DNA of 64,000 nt from Steinernema hermaphroditum (lineage: Eukaryota; Nematoda; Chromadorea; Rhabditida; Steinernematidae), in NCBI GenBank assembly GCA_030435675.1, contig CM059625.1:2976001-3040000 (forward strand), given 5' to 3'. Numbering within the stretch: position 1 is the stretch's first letter; every line of letters starts with the position of its first letter. The notes under the pieces are model-generated. The model was given only the letters and a program-made list of their open reading frames with translations, did no database searches and had not been told where the DNA came from. Below, one piece after another: positions 35,995 through 46,635 of this stretch. Made by a program: the position numbers and the translations under genes.

Positions 35995-38900
35995 ATGCGT
36001 ATGTACATCGGTATTTCTGCGTTTCTTCATATTTCGCATGGATTCTATGTTGACAGCACCCCACATGCGGCGCCCACTTACCCTGACCATCTTGATCCAA
36101 GAGACGGTGACAGTATTCAACATAAGAAAGACCCTTATATCGGCTCTGATCAGTGGCATAGTATTCTAGCCAATGAAAAGCCGTATTTCTATGACAGTGA
36201 TGAGAAGGTAGCGTCTTGAAATCGGCACTAAAACTATGCTCAACTTAGGAATTAACAGCCTCTGATAAGAAGAAGTTGAAGGAGATGTACAACCACCCTC
36301 CACTACCTCTTCCACCCCCGCCACTAAAACTAAATCAAGAAGAGGAGAACGCTCGGAGTTTAGCGTTAGCACTGGGAATCGGCATACCCTGTCTGATTGT
36401 TGTAATATCAGGCCTTGTTGTTGGTTATTTTCTGTACAAGCGATGGAGGCGGAAACAGCGGGCTGGAAGCATCTACGCATCGAACATGCCGATTGTCACC
36501 AATCAGAATATCTACTCTAAGCCGCTTAGCGGCATGCTCTCTGGATCGTCGGAAAAGTAGGCTGTTTTTGCTCGATAATGAGACCAATCGAAGATCACTA
36601 AAAGTGCAACTGCGGCAATGTATACCGATTGCACACCAAGAAATGGAGGAATGCTTACTCTTGGAATTTTAAAGAGTATCGCTCGGGAACATTTTGATCT
36701 TAGCGCAACCGGATTGAAAAGTTGTAGTTTTTAGTACCGTTCTTTGAAGGTTTGCAAATATTTGAGTAGAATGACCAATCAATCAATAGGGCATCCTCGG
36801 AGGTTGCCATTGTTGTGTCATATGAAACGAAACAATTCACTGGGATTCGTCTTTATGAAAACGGGCACCTATTCAGTCTAGACGTCGTAAAGGGACCAAT
36901 ACTCAACTTCCCTTTCATTCGGCTTCTCCTTCCTTCTTCTCCTAGGAACTTAAATGCCGAGTTTGACTGGGTTATTCTTAGGCGTTTTGGTGGGTTCCGG
37001 GGTATTGCGGCCAGAGCAACCCTCAGCCTTGATGGTCTTCCACGCCGATCCATCCGACGTGAACCACTTCCTTTTTCCTGCTCTGTTCCATCAATCGGCT
37101 TTACAGAACATTTCTGAGATCAGTTTTTTCGATCTCCATGGCTAGGTGACAACCTCTTCGCCTCTTAGGTGGAACTCACCTCAAGGAGAGAATAAGCATG
37201 CCAGTAGCTATGTTAGATTTGCTTCATTGGAAATGCTTTTCTTATATTGTTGCCACCTCCAAAAATAATGTTTACTTACAGCGCGTAGTCACTTTCCGGA
37301 AATAACTGACTCACTCTTTGTTTGTTTTAGCACCGATCTCTGGGCTCTTTCGCGAAAAGACCTCGAAATTTCATATGAAAAGAAACTCGGATCTGGAGCC
37401 TTCTGCAACGTATTTTACGGTATGTTCCCATTTCTAGAAACCGTATAATCTGTTTGACACAATGTAGGCCGCATTATTGGAACGGCACCCATTTGCACTG
37501 TTAATCCGAACCTCATAAGCGCATCGCGGTTTAAAGACTGCGAGGTCGCCATCAAAATGCTGCCCTCGTTCGCCGACGACATCGCGCGATCGGATTTTCA
37601 ACAGGAAATCAATTTCATGAAATCGCTCAATTATCACCCGCATCTGGTATCGATGCTAGGCTATGTGTGCGATCCGAAGAATCCCCTTCTCGTCGTTGAG
37701 TACTGCAGCAAAGGCGATTTATTACATTTTATACGGGAAAAGAAGCCGGAAATTATGACCGCATATGAAAATGGATCCGGTCTTAGGATACGCGATTTGT
37801 TATCATTTTCTTGGCAAATCAGCAATGGACTGGAATATTTGAGCAGCGTTGGTTGTATCCACCGCGATATCGCTCTGCGGAACGTTCTCTTGGATGAGTC
37901 AAACACCTGTAAAGTAAGTTCGTATGGGTTAGATTATCATCTTGGGGCTGTATGACTATAACGTAACTTGTTCATCACTAGTCAAGGGGGACTTTTTGTT
38001 TGAGGCACCCAAAATTTCACCGTATTTCATTGCGATTGTGCGCACTGATTCATATTTGTTCTCCGGCTACTGTTAAACCTATATGAATCCAGCAAGGTGC
38101 CCGCCGCAGGTTGAAGCGAAACTTCCTACACGCGCAGTGATAAGGGAACGTATGTTAACCCCAAAATCTCATCTGCTGATATACTACAATATGTAAACTA
38201 CACATCGAAGTAATCTGTGATCGAGTTTAAGCTGTTAAGCTGTTCTGAAAGACATTTTGTGTTTTTGCGTGGTTGAATTGCGTCATCGCTGCCATTTTTC
38301 GGGTCCGGGTTTGGCTCGCCATTGATCCATTCATTTTTCGTTTTCTTTGTTTTATATCAGCGCTCGCTTAGCGAAGGGCTCTAATATACACTGGTTTGAG
38401 CGTGAAATCGGATGGAACTTGAAATAGATTACAATGTTTCAGAAGATGCCATTTGAGGTTAAAGTAGACCCACTATGTTTTCGCCATTTGCCCGCACACC
38501 TCTGAGGCTGGCAGAAGATTCCCTTATAGGATTACATCCCACGAAAGTCATAAAAAACGCTAAAATGTTTCAGATCGGCGATTTCGGTCTATGTCGTTTG
38601 ACGGACAACCTGCTGTACACCGCTCGTGGTGGGCGTCTACCACTCCGCTGGATGGCACCCGAGTCGCTTCGTTCCTTTGAGTATTCCTTTCAGTCTGATG
38701 TTTGGTCATATGGCATCCTTCTTTACGAGTTGTTTACCTTTGGCGAAGTTCCTTATGGCGCCGTTGATAATGCCGAAATTTTACAATATTTGGAGTCCGG
38801 GCAGCGCCTCGAGAAGCCCATTTTCTGCCCGACTGAAATGTTAGTGCTTCCCATTGAACTTTAATTATTGACCGGTTTTTCATGATTTAGATATTCTATC

Positions 38901-39032
38901 ATGATGGACTGTTGGAAAGAAAACGGTAGCGATAGACCGTCATTTTCGCAGATTTGTAACGGATTCGTTCAAATTATCGAAAGCGCACAGCCCGATTATG
39001 GATATGTGCAAGCGACAGCGGGTGAACCTTAA
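35995..39032 (+). CDS. Short-ectodomain receptor tyrosine kinase (KIN-16-like)
   Basis: Six exons (35995-36207, 36249-36556, 37331-37419, 37468-37913, 38574-38839, 38891-39032) give 487 residues. A likely signal peptide is followed by only about 90 extracellular residues ending in a Pro-rich stretch, then a membrane helix (ALGIGIPCLIVVISGLVVGY) and a basic stop-transfer. The tyrosine kinase domain is complete: GSGAFCNVF (about 194), EVAIKML, HRDIALRN (about 335), IGDFGLCR, PLRWMAPESL, and MMDCW...RPSF. HRDIALRN differs from the usual HRDLAARN of receptor kinases but keeps the catalytic Asp, Arg and Asn. The tiny ectodomain and length match the nematode KIN-15/KIN-16/OLD family, an assignment from architecture only. 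A double AATAAA at 39106-39115 is a probable poly(A) signal. Confidence 0.88.
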
Positions 39033-39105
39033 ACTATGAACTTTCAGTTAATAACGGGTTTAACAGTACACTATCGATCTCCGTAAAATGAAGTAATTGT
39101 ATTGA

Positions 39106-39115
39106 AATAAATAAA
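39106..39115 (+). terminator. Poly(A) signal of KIN-16-like gene
   Basis: Overlapping AATAAATAAA about 75 bp after the stop codon. Confidence 0.6.
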
Positions 39116-39917
39116 GCTTTAAGTTGGGCTATCAAAGGTAGTGTCAAACATAGCCCAGCCGAGTTGCCTCAATTTCGGCACTCTGGTATGCCCCGGAAAA
39201 CGTGGTGAATTTGCACAACGATCAACCTAAATGTGGTCATCTGAAAAAGCCGGCGTGATGTCGTTGTCTCGGTTAGGTATATCGTGTATCGTACAAGGTC
39301 GCCCATCATTTCTTGAAATAGCTGGAGCAACCCTAGAATCACACGGAGCACAGCCTTCAATCTGCTAAAAGAAGATCGTCGCACATAAGTTCAACCCATG
39401 CTTTTTGTTTGTGAAAAAAGAAGCAAAAGACCGGCTGTCTTACTAGCACAAGAAGACAGTGTTCGGACGGTGATGAGGGCATTCTTGAAAAGACTATGGA
39501 CCTACGGCTCTCTGGTCTTTCATCTTTGAACCATTCACAGTTCGTTTCAGATAAATCCTTCGCTCCTGCACGTAGGATGCCTGTGGATTGGGTCATTTTT
39601 CGATGTTCGTGAATGTCGCTGTCTATTTTTAGCAACGGAAGACATATTTAAGAGTACCATTGTGGGTTGTTACCTGATGGCATATGTCAAAAACAAAAAT
39701 ATTGCGATTTGCTCGCATGATGTGATCATTGTCATTCACGGTGGAATGCCACAGCTCGCCCAACAATGCTCTTGCGAAATCACAAGCTCCACATTAGTTG
39801 GTCGAACGAAGAACTGCTTCTGCGTTGAGTAGGTGTGCAGGAAATGTTGCTTGTGCAAAATGCCAATCACTTCGGTGGACGCGTAAACATTGCAACAAGT
39901 TTTTAATTCGCTGTTGC

Positions 39918-39925
39918 TATATAAC
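39918..39925 (+). promoter_or_regulatory. TATA box of peptide gene 1
   Basis: CTATATAA, 37 bp before the start codon; the same placement is seen in the other cluster members. Confidence 0.55.
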
Positions 39926-39961
39926 TGGCGCACGAGAGTCTGCGAGGTGGTTCATTCAGCC

Positions 39962-40207
39962 ATGAAGTCATGTGTTTTTGTCCTGTTTTTTGTTATTCTC
40001 CTTATTGGTCACGCGCTTGCATTCGAAGACACATTCCACTATTCTAGAATGCTTCGTTCTCTGGAGCCAGTGAGAGCGTGAGTTTTCCTGAAGGCTTACA
40101 TAGCCATACATGAAGTGTTTTATAGGGATAGAGAGCGCAGACAATTGTGGACGGGATGGCGTTGCCGCGGAGTCAATGGGATATTCCTGGATTGCACGAG
40201 AAAATGA
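39962..40207 (+). CDS. Secreted WxGWRC-family peptide precursor 1
   Basis: Two exons (39962-40077, 40126-40207) encode 65 residues. A signal peptide (MKSCVFVLFFVILLIGHALA) is followed by a short acidic spacer, the dibasic site RR, and a core that begins QLWTGWRC and ends GVNGIFLDCTRK. The two cysteines are nine residues apart and can form one loop. It is the only member on the + strand. The core is six residues shorter than in its relatives, with no Trp-Tyr segment after the Gln, and it ends Thr-Arg-Lys with no amidation Gly. The intron splits a GC|G alanine codon in phase 2, as in most relatives. AATAAA lies at 40284-40289. Function is unknown; a hormone-like or defence peptide is inferred. 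Confidence 0.8.
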
Positions 40208-40283
40208 CCGAAGGTCACTTGAAGAACTTCTTCGTTATGTACGCGGTATTTATTTGTTATGCATTGTGTACAACATTCTAAAC

Positions 40284-40289
40284 AATAAA
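40284..40289 (+). terminator. Poly(A) signal of peptide gene 1
   Basis: AATAAA 77 bp after the stop codon of the first peptide gene. Confidence 0.5.
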
Positions 40290-40853
40290 CCTTTCCTCTA
40301 TACACGACTCATATATGCACATGAACGACACAAATCATTGGTCGTCTTCTAGCTTCCACTGAAGACGGTACCCTGGAAGAGCAGTACCATTAGTCTGCGC
40401 GGGCAGCAGAAAGGCGAAGAGTTGATTCGGTAGATGTATAGTTGCAACGGTGTTTCAGCTCCTCGTAGTGGTGTGGGTGTTTGGGCAGTGGTGACGTTCT
40501 TCTTGTCGTGACGTTGGAATTAGGGCTGCTTGGGGTTCCAGGCCTTCTGGACGCCAGGGCGATCATTGTCCCAACAACATCGGCCAAAACATACTTGTTA
40601 CGCGCCACAGAAGATCTGATTCTCTCTCAATGATTGCAGCATTTTTTCTACAACGTCGATCTGAAGACGAACAGGCAGACAGATGCACACAACCTGTAAA
40701 GTCGAAAGGCGAAGGAGTACACGAAAGAAGCACATGAAGGAGTTTTAGTAATGCCAACAAATAAGCCAGACACATTTGTGTCGCGGTGGCGAGCGGTCGG
40801 TCCCTCCGGTCGCTCTCTGAGCGTCCGGTTGGTCTGATGGCAAACCTTGTGGC

Positions 40854-41234
40854 ATGTATGAGTTTTCCGGCTTCCAGAGGGAATTGGGACACCCGGAAGC
40901 CGTAGTCCCACCACCGCTGACAACAAGATGTCCGACACCAGGAATACCACCACCGGTGAAAACCAGGACCAGGATACCACCACCGGTGAAAACACAATTT
41001 TCGGAGCAAGGAACCGTCTCTTCGAAGCAGATGTTAGCTCAGAAGCCTCCACTGTGCCACAAACGCCCGCGAAGAGGATGTTCGGCTGCCGGATCCGAAG
41101 TTTTGTCGCGTCCCAGATGTCCCGTGAAGCGCGCCGTCTCCGACCGGTTCGACATCCACGCCGCTCCAGGGATGAAGCCGGCTGTAACGAGACATCCTCT
41201 GTTTGTTGATTATTCGGTGTCGAGCAAGGCGTAA
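40854..41234 (+). CDS. Hypothetical protein, duplicated ORF copy 1
   Basis: An open frame whose last 60 residues are shared with the frame at 42488-42685. Common blocks are KRPRR, FDI, KPAxTRHPL and a terminal KA before the stop. Between copies, the frame used here keeps its stop in the same place and tolerates only a multiple-of-three length change, while another frame loses its stop. That favours this frame as coding. The upstream part is Pro/Thr-rich and contains a short tandem nucleotide repeat (ACCACCGGTGAAAACCAGGA-like units at about 40945-40992). AATAAA follows at 41249. No domain is recognised, and whether it is translated is unproven. Confidence 0.35.
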   Translation: MYEFSGFQRELGHPEAVVPPPLTTRCPTPGIPPPVKTRTRIPPPVKTQFSEQGTVSSKQMLAQKPPLCHKRPRRGCSAAGSEVLSRPRCPVKRAVSDRFDIHAAPGMKPAVTRHPLFVDYSVSSKA

Positions 41235-41505
41235 GCCTTTGATTCACGAAATAAACTCGTAACTCGTAAACAACAAATAAGCTATCGGTGCGGGAAAGTG
41301 CAGGCGACAGAATAAAGACTTCGGCTGTCCGGGAACCCAAAACAAAGTTCGTCGTACCCAAACACGAATCCCACTCTAAAAAACCCGAACGGAAACACGG
41401 GCCCGCCCAGATGCGTGTAAGCTACGATAGGTTTGGTAGAGTTAGTTACATTTATTTCGTTCATAAAAAGACAAACAACGCATGACTCATTCAGCTGAAC
41501 ATTCC

Positions 41506-41762
41506 CTATTTCTTTCCAACGCAATCAAGGAAAAGACCGTTGACTCCGGAACAGCGCCATCCAGTCCATGCATAGGGGAGGTTGTACCATTGTCGTCGCA
41601 CTCGTTCACTAAAGCTCACATCATTTCAATCATCCAAAAGCCCATAGCCTACGCTCTGATTGGCGATGCTGGTGGCAACCGGTCGGATATGGTATCCGTT
41701 GACTGAACAGAGAGAATAAAGAGCGCGAAGGTGACGATGATTGCCGCTGAGAGGAACTTCAT
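41506..41762 (-). CDS. Secreted WxGWRC-family peptide precursor 2
   Basis: Two exons (41653-41762, 41506-41608) encode 70 residues. The signal peptide is MKFLSAAIIVTFALFILSVQ. After a spacer ending PIRAERVRR, the predicted mature peptide begins QWYNLPYAWTGWRC and closes GVNGLFLDC, followed by V-G-K-K and the stop. Cleavage after RR would expose Gln (able to cyclise), removal of KK leaves Gly for amidation, and the C-x9-C pair can form one disulphide. The phase-2 intron begins GC|GTAGGC. A TATA box lies 44-53 bp upstream, and a homeodomain-like motif lies farther up. This is the clearest member together with genes 3 and 4. The hormone-like role is inferred from processing signals only. Confidence 0.85.
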
Positions 41763-41805
41763 TGCTTACTTGGTCCGTTGCTGATGGAACCACGTACTCA
41801 GGCGT

Positions 41806-41815
41806 CCTTTTATAC
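41806..41815 (-). promoter_or_regulatory. TATA box of peptide gene 2
   Basis: Read on the minus strand GTATAAAAGG, about 45 bp before the start codon. Confidence 0.6.
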
Positions 41816-41844
41816 AATGCGATGAAGGAACGTCCGTGCATTTC

Positions 41845-41858
41845 GTCATCTGATTAGC
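41845..41858 (-). promoter_or_regulatory. Conserved GCTAATCAGATGAC element, peptide gene 2
   Basis: This 14 bp element lies 30 bp upstream of the TATA box. Peptide gene 4 has GCTAATTAGATGAC in the matching place. The TAAT core plus GATGA resembles a homeodomain/cofactor site, which would fit restricted cell-type expression. Confidence 0.45.
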
Positions 41859-42487
41859 CACCGAGCTGTCGACTGCACCTAAGAGTTACACGAACATCAG
41901 CAGAGAGTACAAAATATAATCCGGTTTGTGTGGCATAAGTTCATTGTCCCCGCTAATGTGGAAATACTGTCCGGCGACGAAAATAGTCTTGAGCACAAAT
42001 TTTGCACATGTAGAAATGCAGATCTCTGGTAAACAGGTTGAAGATTAGGATGCTGTCTTGATTGCTTTTGAAACAAAGGCTTTGAAATTCTGTGTAGCCA
42101 GGGTACACCTGTATGTAAGAAGATGGTAGTAATGATGCAATATTGATCAGTTCCATTATGGTGCATGTCGTGCATTTCTTTCACAAATCCTGCAGAAACT
42201 CTAATAACAAACTATAAGATGAAGAAGGCTGCAGAATAATGACTTGTTGTGCGCAATGTCCTACAACAGGCGACTTAGCAACATGTTTCGTCGCTTGAAA
42301 CAATAATTTAATTAGCGATCGCTTCGTACTATCAATATCACTGATTGCACTCTCAATATTGTGTGATGAACAGATGGATAGAGACAACGCGGAGCCCTGC
42401 AATCGTTTTACACGATTTTATGTTTCCACGCAAAAAAACCGTTAACGCTATTGCCAGAGCTTCAAGAGGACGAAATTCATCCTGAGT
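41859..42487. other. Intergenic, nothing recognised
   Basis: No gene or clear repeat seen between peptide gene 2 and the second duplicated ORF. Confidence 0.4.
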
Positions 42488-42685
42488 GTGACAATCCCTC
42501 TGCGCAAACGCCCGAGAAGAAGGTGTTCCGTAGCCATTTGCGGAGGTTCGCCGATTCCCAGATGCCCTGCGATGTGCGCCGTCTACGGCCAGTTCGACAT
42601 CACCGCTACGCCAGGAGTGAAGCCGGCTGCAACGAGACATCCTCTGCATGTCTATTTTCGGTGTCATTTCGGTGGCAAGGCGTAA
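42488..42685 (+). CDS. Hypothetical protein, duplicated ORF copy 2
   Basis: Second copy of the ORF ending at 41234. It shares KRPRR, FDITATPGVKPAATRHPL (two changes in the other copy) and the terminal KA-stop. The 3' flank is also shared (GCAAGGCGTAAGCC, then TTCA(C/T)GAAATAAA), with AATAAA at 42702. The true 5' end is unclear; the shared part starts near the KRPRR codons. No known domain is seen. It could be a small gene pair or a duplicated fragment of a lost gene. Confidence 0.3.
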   Translation: MTIPLRKRPRRRCSVAICGGSPIPRCPAMCAVYGQFDITATPGVKPAATRHPLHVYFRCHFGGKA

Positions 42686-43250
42686 GCCCTTTTATTCATG
42701 AAATAAAGTCAAAGTCAGAACAAGATTTCGAATTCTTTTTGGCGGTGCACGTGGTCGGACGATGGTCGTACGTTGGGACTACGGCTCCCTGATGTTCCAT
42801 ATGAACTTTCTGGAACACCGAAAAGCCGCCGTCTATTCAGAATTTATTGCAAGAGGACCCTTTGTTCTCTACGTTCCCCATGTCTTTGAAATTGTTCTTC
42901 AATGTTTGCCAAGCACGAGAGTGGCTGTCTGCTTTAGCTATGCTTCAATCATGTCGACTAGCTCTCACCGAAAGTATTAGACATTTTTCATCTATCAATT
43001 CAATCCTACGGATTCTTGTCACTTCTCCACGCGACCAGGCAAGGCATGGGCATGTCGTGTTCTTTGTTTCGAAATACTTCTTGTGTTCCGTCCTCTCTTG
43101 GTAGTTTCCTATACCTTTTCACGAGAAAACTTGTAGACATTTATCGACTTTGATCTGCTGTGCTTACAACGCGATCATCTGGTCACAAGCTTTATACCAA
43201 CGCATGTTATTATAGGCAGCATATATATATGAATTTCGTTGCAATACGTA

Positions 43251-43503
43251 TCACTTTTTCCCAACACAATCCAAGAAAAGTCCATTGAATCCGGCGCATC
43301 TCCATCCACTCCACCCATTCATCTGTCCGAACCACTGTCGTCGAACTCTGTCCCTAAAATGTGTACAGCTACAAAATGCAATCGAGCACCGTCGCTTACG
43401 CTCGGCCAAAAGATAAAGTCTTTGGCACATCGCGTGTAATGTCAGCCTGAACCGACCAGACGCTGATAAGAAGAAGGGCGAATAGGCAAACGGAGAATTG
43501 CAT
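43251..43503 (-). CDS. Secreted WxGWRC-family peptide precursor 3
   Basis: Two exons (43400-43503, 43251-43353) encode 68 residues. The signal peptide is MQFSVCLFALLLISVWSVQA. The spacer ends FGRADRVRR, and the predicted mature peptide starts QWFGQMNGWSGWRC and ends GFNGLFLDC-V-G-K-K. It has the same processing logic as gene 2: dibasic release, possible N-terminal pyroglutamate, one C-x9-C loop and Gly amidation donor. It is the only copy with Phe for Val in the loop. The intron is again GC|GTAAGC in phase 2. A TATA box (TTATATAAG) lies at 43541-43549. Confidence 0.85.
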
Positions 43504-43540
43504 TTTACGACTTGCGCTTCGACTAGCACAAGTAATCACC

Positions 43541-43549
43541 TTATATAAG
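43541..43549 (-). promoter_or_regulatory. TATA box of peptide gene 3
   Basis: CTTATATAA on the minus strand, about 40 bp before the start codon. Confidence 0.6.
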
Positions 43550-44517
43550 TGAAAGACGTCAAGAGTGGAACCCGATCAAAACATGATCGTAATTAAATTA
43601 GTTGTTTTCGTAGTCTATAACTTCACATTTGGAACAATGCCCAATTTGCAACCCACACTACCAAAAGTCATTAGAGCAGAAACCATCCAATCAGTTACCG
43701 TTTGCTCCCGGTCATGGTCCCGGTAGCCTTGGATCGTACTGTATGATTAAATGTAGGAGACGGTGAATGGTCACACAAATGTATGGTTTTTCTCTTTGAA
43801 GTCAGGCCTAGGTTGTTTAGAAAACCTGCCGTCATTTCATGTTATATTATTTAAAAACCATACATGGATGGGTGAAAACATTCACGTCTCGGTGTATGTT
43901 ACTCATGTGAAGTATTATACCATACAGTCTTGTTTTCAGCTCAAGTGAATTACAGTTTACAGTTTATTTACGGGATTCGCACATAGACTGCTAACAGAGT
44001 TCTGATGGCGGTCGGTCATAGTGTCGGGGCGTTGCCCCGCGCTCCCATCCCAAGCGCGCCTCTTCCCACACGGCCCGGTCGCTTCCCATAAGTTTGCCCC
44101 CGGGCTCCTAAGAGACCGGCTGCCTATCCTCCTCTTCTTCCTCTCCTCCCCCTTCATATGGCTTTCACATAATGTACTCGCCCAATATATGCTAGTTATG
44201 AGACCACAGTGTATCAAGGGAAAGACCGAGTACCGGAGGGGAAACACGAGACTATGCCGTCTCACGGATGCGACAATAGGACGCACAGAATTGCACAAAA
44301 GTTTCATAAAGATTGGGATCGAAACCTGCAACCGGTCGAATGCTAAACGAAAAGGTGTGAAGCCGACCTAACAAAAGTGACCGCATCGATAAAGGTACAG
44401 CTTGACTACAGCTTCTTGTTTGTATATCTCCAAGTGATACATAGCATACTATTGTTTATCGTCATTACAACATGAAACAGCAAAAATATTATCAATATGT
44501 ACACAAAACGAAGCCCT
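43550..44517. other. Intergenic between peptide genes 3 and 4
   Basis: The upstream region of peptide gene 3 followed by a GC-rich, pyrimidine-rich patch at 44030-44160. No coding evidence. Confidence 0.4.
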
Positions 44518-44770
44518 TTATTTCTTCCCAACGCAGTTCAGAAACAGTCCATTCACTCCAGCGCAGCGCCAGCCTGTCCATCCCCAGTTCATGTTATACC
44601 ACTGGCGCTTGACACGGTCGCTAAAGGAAATCGAACCTCATGTGAAGTACAGTACCAACTTACCTTCTGATGAGAGGCCTTGAGGATATGTCGGATGAGG
44701 GGTGCATCGAATAGACGCTAACGACAAAAATGCTGGCAATCAGGAGAAAAGTAATAGAGAACACCTTCAT
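44518..44770 (-). CDS. Secreted WxGWRC-family peptide precursor 4
   Basis: Two exons (44664-44770, 44518-44620) encode 69 residues. The signal peptide is MKVFSITFLLIASIFVVSVY. The spacer ends RSDRVKR, and the predicted mature peptide starts QWYNMNWGWTGWRC and closes GVNGLFLNC-V-G-K-K. The cleavage site is KR rather than RR. It is the most Trp-rich copy, with four Trp before the first Cys. The intron is phase 2 but splits AG|C rather than GC|G. A TATA box and the GCTAATTAGATGAC element lie upstream. Role inferred as for the other members. Confidence 0.85.
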
Positions 44771-44814
44771 TGTTAGGCTTTTTTGTTGACGCTGACTTGA
44801 TTGGCTCACCTGTT

Positions 44815-44824
44815 CTTTTATATA
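44815..44824 (-). promoter_or_regulatory. TATA box of peptide gene 4
   Basis: TATATAAAAG on the minus strand, about 46 bp before the start codon. Confidence 0.6.
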
Positions 44825-44846
44825 AAGCGAAACTGACGAAATGTGT

Positions 44847-44860
44847 GTCATCTAATTAGC
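44847..44860 (-). promoter_or_regulatory. Conserved GCTAATTAGATGAC element, peptide gene 4
   Basis: Differs by one base from the element upstream of peptide gene 2 and lies at nearly the same distance from the TATA box. Confidence 0.45.
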
Positions 44861-46635
44861 ACTCGAGCCGAGCACAGAACGCAAAGGGTCGTTATAATTA
44901 GCACACGCTACAAAATACACTTTACTGTGTGACTTTATCCTGAAATAGTACTTTCGTAATTGTGTAGAACATTTTTAACGCTAGTGTGCATTGATGTGGA
45001 AGTGTTCATGATGTCGCTTATCGGAAGATTGGAAATCACAGTGGCGAGTTTTCACAGAAAATGATTTACGATGTTTGGAAAGGCATTTCCTCGTTGTGCA
45101 CTTTGCTAATTAGCTGACTGGCAGTGGCGCGACCATCTTACGTCCAGATCAGTAATCAAAGATGCTCAGTCGTTTAAGGAAGTTACTTACTACATCTGGA
45201 ACGTGTCGCATTTCAATGGGTGATGATGGGTGGGTGCAGATGTAAGCATTTGATCGTTATGTCGAAATATTGGCTGCTTCCGATCTCTCTATTGGCTCGT
45301 GATGTTCGGAGGAGAGGTCGGAGTCCGATCCCTCAATAATTAAGTAGTTTATTTCATTGTATACGTCATTGTTCTTAGAAAATCAGGTCTATAAGTAAGT
45401 CAATACAACACCCATATCACATTTTGGCAAAACTCTCCCATAGCTGTACAAACAATGTCTTCTCCGATAGAGTTCTTATATTAGTCAGCAACTTTTTTCT
45501 TTTCACTTTTGTGCCCTAATTTAGATTCCAACGCGCCCCGCCATTTGCAAAAGACCCGCTGCAAACGTGGTCGATAATCCTTGACCCTTCCCGAACCCGA
45601 TTTTTTAAAATAGGTTCCGCCCAAGGTCGTGGAATGCAGGCTTCCAGTTTCTTTTCGATGCGGCAAAAAAGGAAACAATTCTTCCAAGAAAGGTTAGAGG
45701 ACACTTGATCAGTGATAATAATAGCATGGAACCGCTTACTTGTTTCCTATAATTCGATTACTCGTTCCACTTCAGTAAGTTGTACGCTCATTGTGTCCGT
45801 TTCGTAACACAACAGAGGAACTATTTTTGTAGTCCTTTTGTAACCTTGCATTCTAGAGTGAAGATCTCGAATGCAAATGTATGAAATGGAAACATTCCTG
45901 GGTGGCCATCGAGCTGAGCTTATTATATTACCGTGAAATAAATGCAACTTTTAATATTGACAATTCAAATGCACATAATCTTTTCAGACACTTTTAGACC
46001 AGGGTAGACTGCGCCGGTGGAAGCGTTGTGAAATCGTATAGGCGTTGAGCTGGTACGGCGCCTCGACGAACGCAGGTTAGGTTATACAAGGTGCTGTGCA
46101 CAATCAAGTTGATGCAAAATCAGCGATGTTTCACTTAAAAAACACGCCGGCAATTAATGTCGAATTTTAACCCTACGAGTGCGTTCATTACTACGAGAGA
46201 AATGTACGGTACTGAGTCGCGCTGCTTACGAGATCACTAATTTAGGGCCGGTATTCCGTATGAGTGCCCCAAGACATATTTTGATGCAACATTAGAAATG
46301 TTAAGACGGCCTCCATGCTTCTTAGCACGCGAACAAAACATGCGAATCAACAAATCACATACAAAAGAGGATTTCTGAATGGCTCTGGTTCTAATAGCTG
46401 TTATTTTCTTGAAACTACGTGCACAAGATATACGAAAGAAGACTGTTGACTGACTTATTAAGAGACCCATGATAATCTCGGTCGACCTATGGCAATGTGG
46501 TAGAAGGATAAGTAATATTTAAAAATTTGAGTGGTTTCTGGCTATGCAACGGAACACGGAGAAGTATCCACAAAACACATTTAATTACTTTAACGACAAA
46601 AATGAAAGATCACAGAGGTAGCCGTAATTACATTG
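44861..46635. other. Intergenic, no gene recognised
   Basis: Nearly 1.8 kb between a peptide gene and the chromodomain gene. Short open frames occur but none has splice partners, a signal peptide or a recognisable motif. Confidence 0.4.

Larger units (their letters stand above)
39033..39961. other. Intergenic before the peptide cluster
   Basis: 3' UTR of the kinase gene, then about 800 bp in which I see no gene. The last 45 bp form the TATA-containing promoter of the first peptide gene. Confidence 0.5.

Noticed and set aside
40648..41361. 237-residue open frame on the minus strand
   Set aside because: Low-complexity and GC-driven; the duplicated copy at 42488 supports the plus-strand frame instead.
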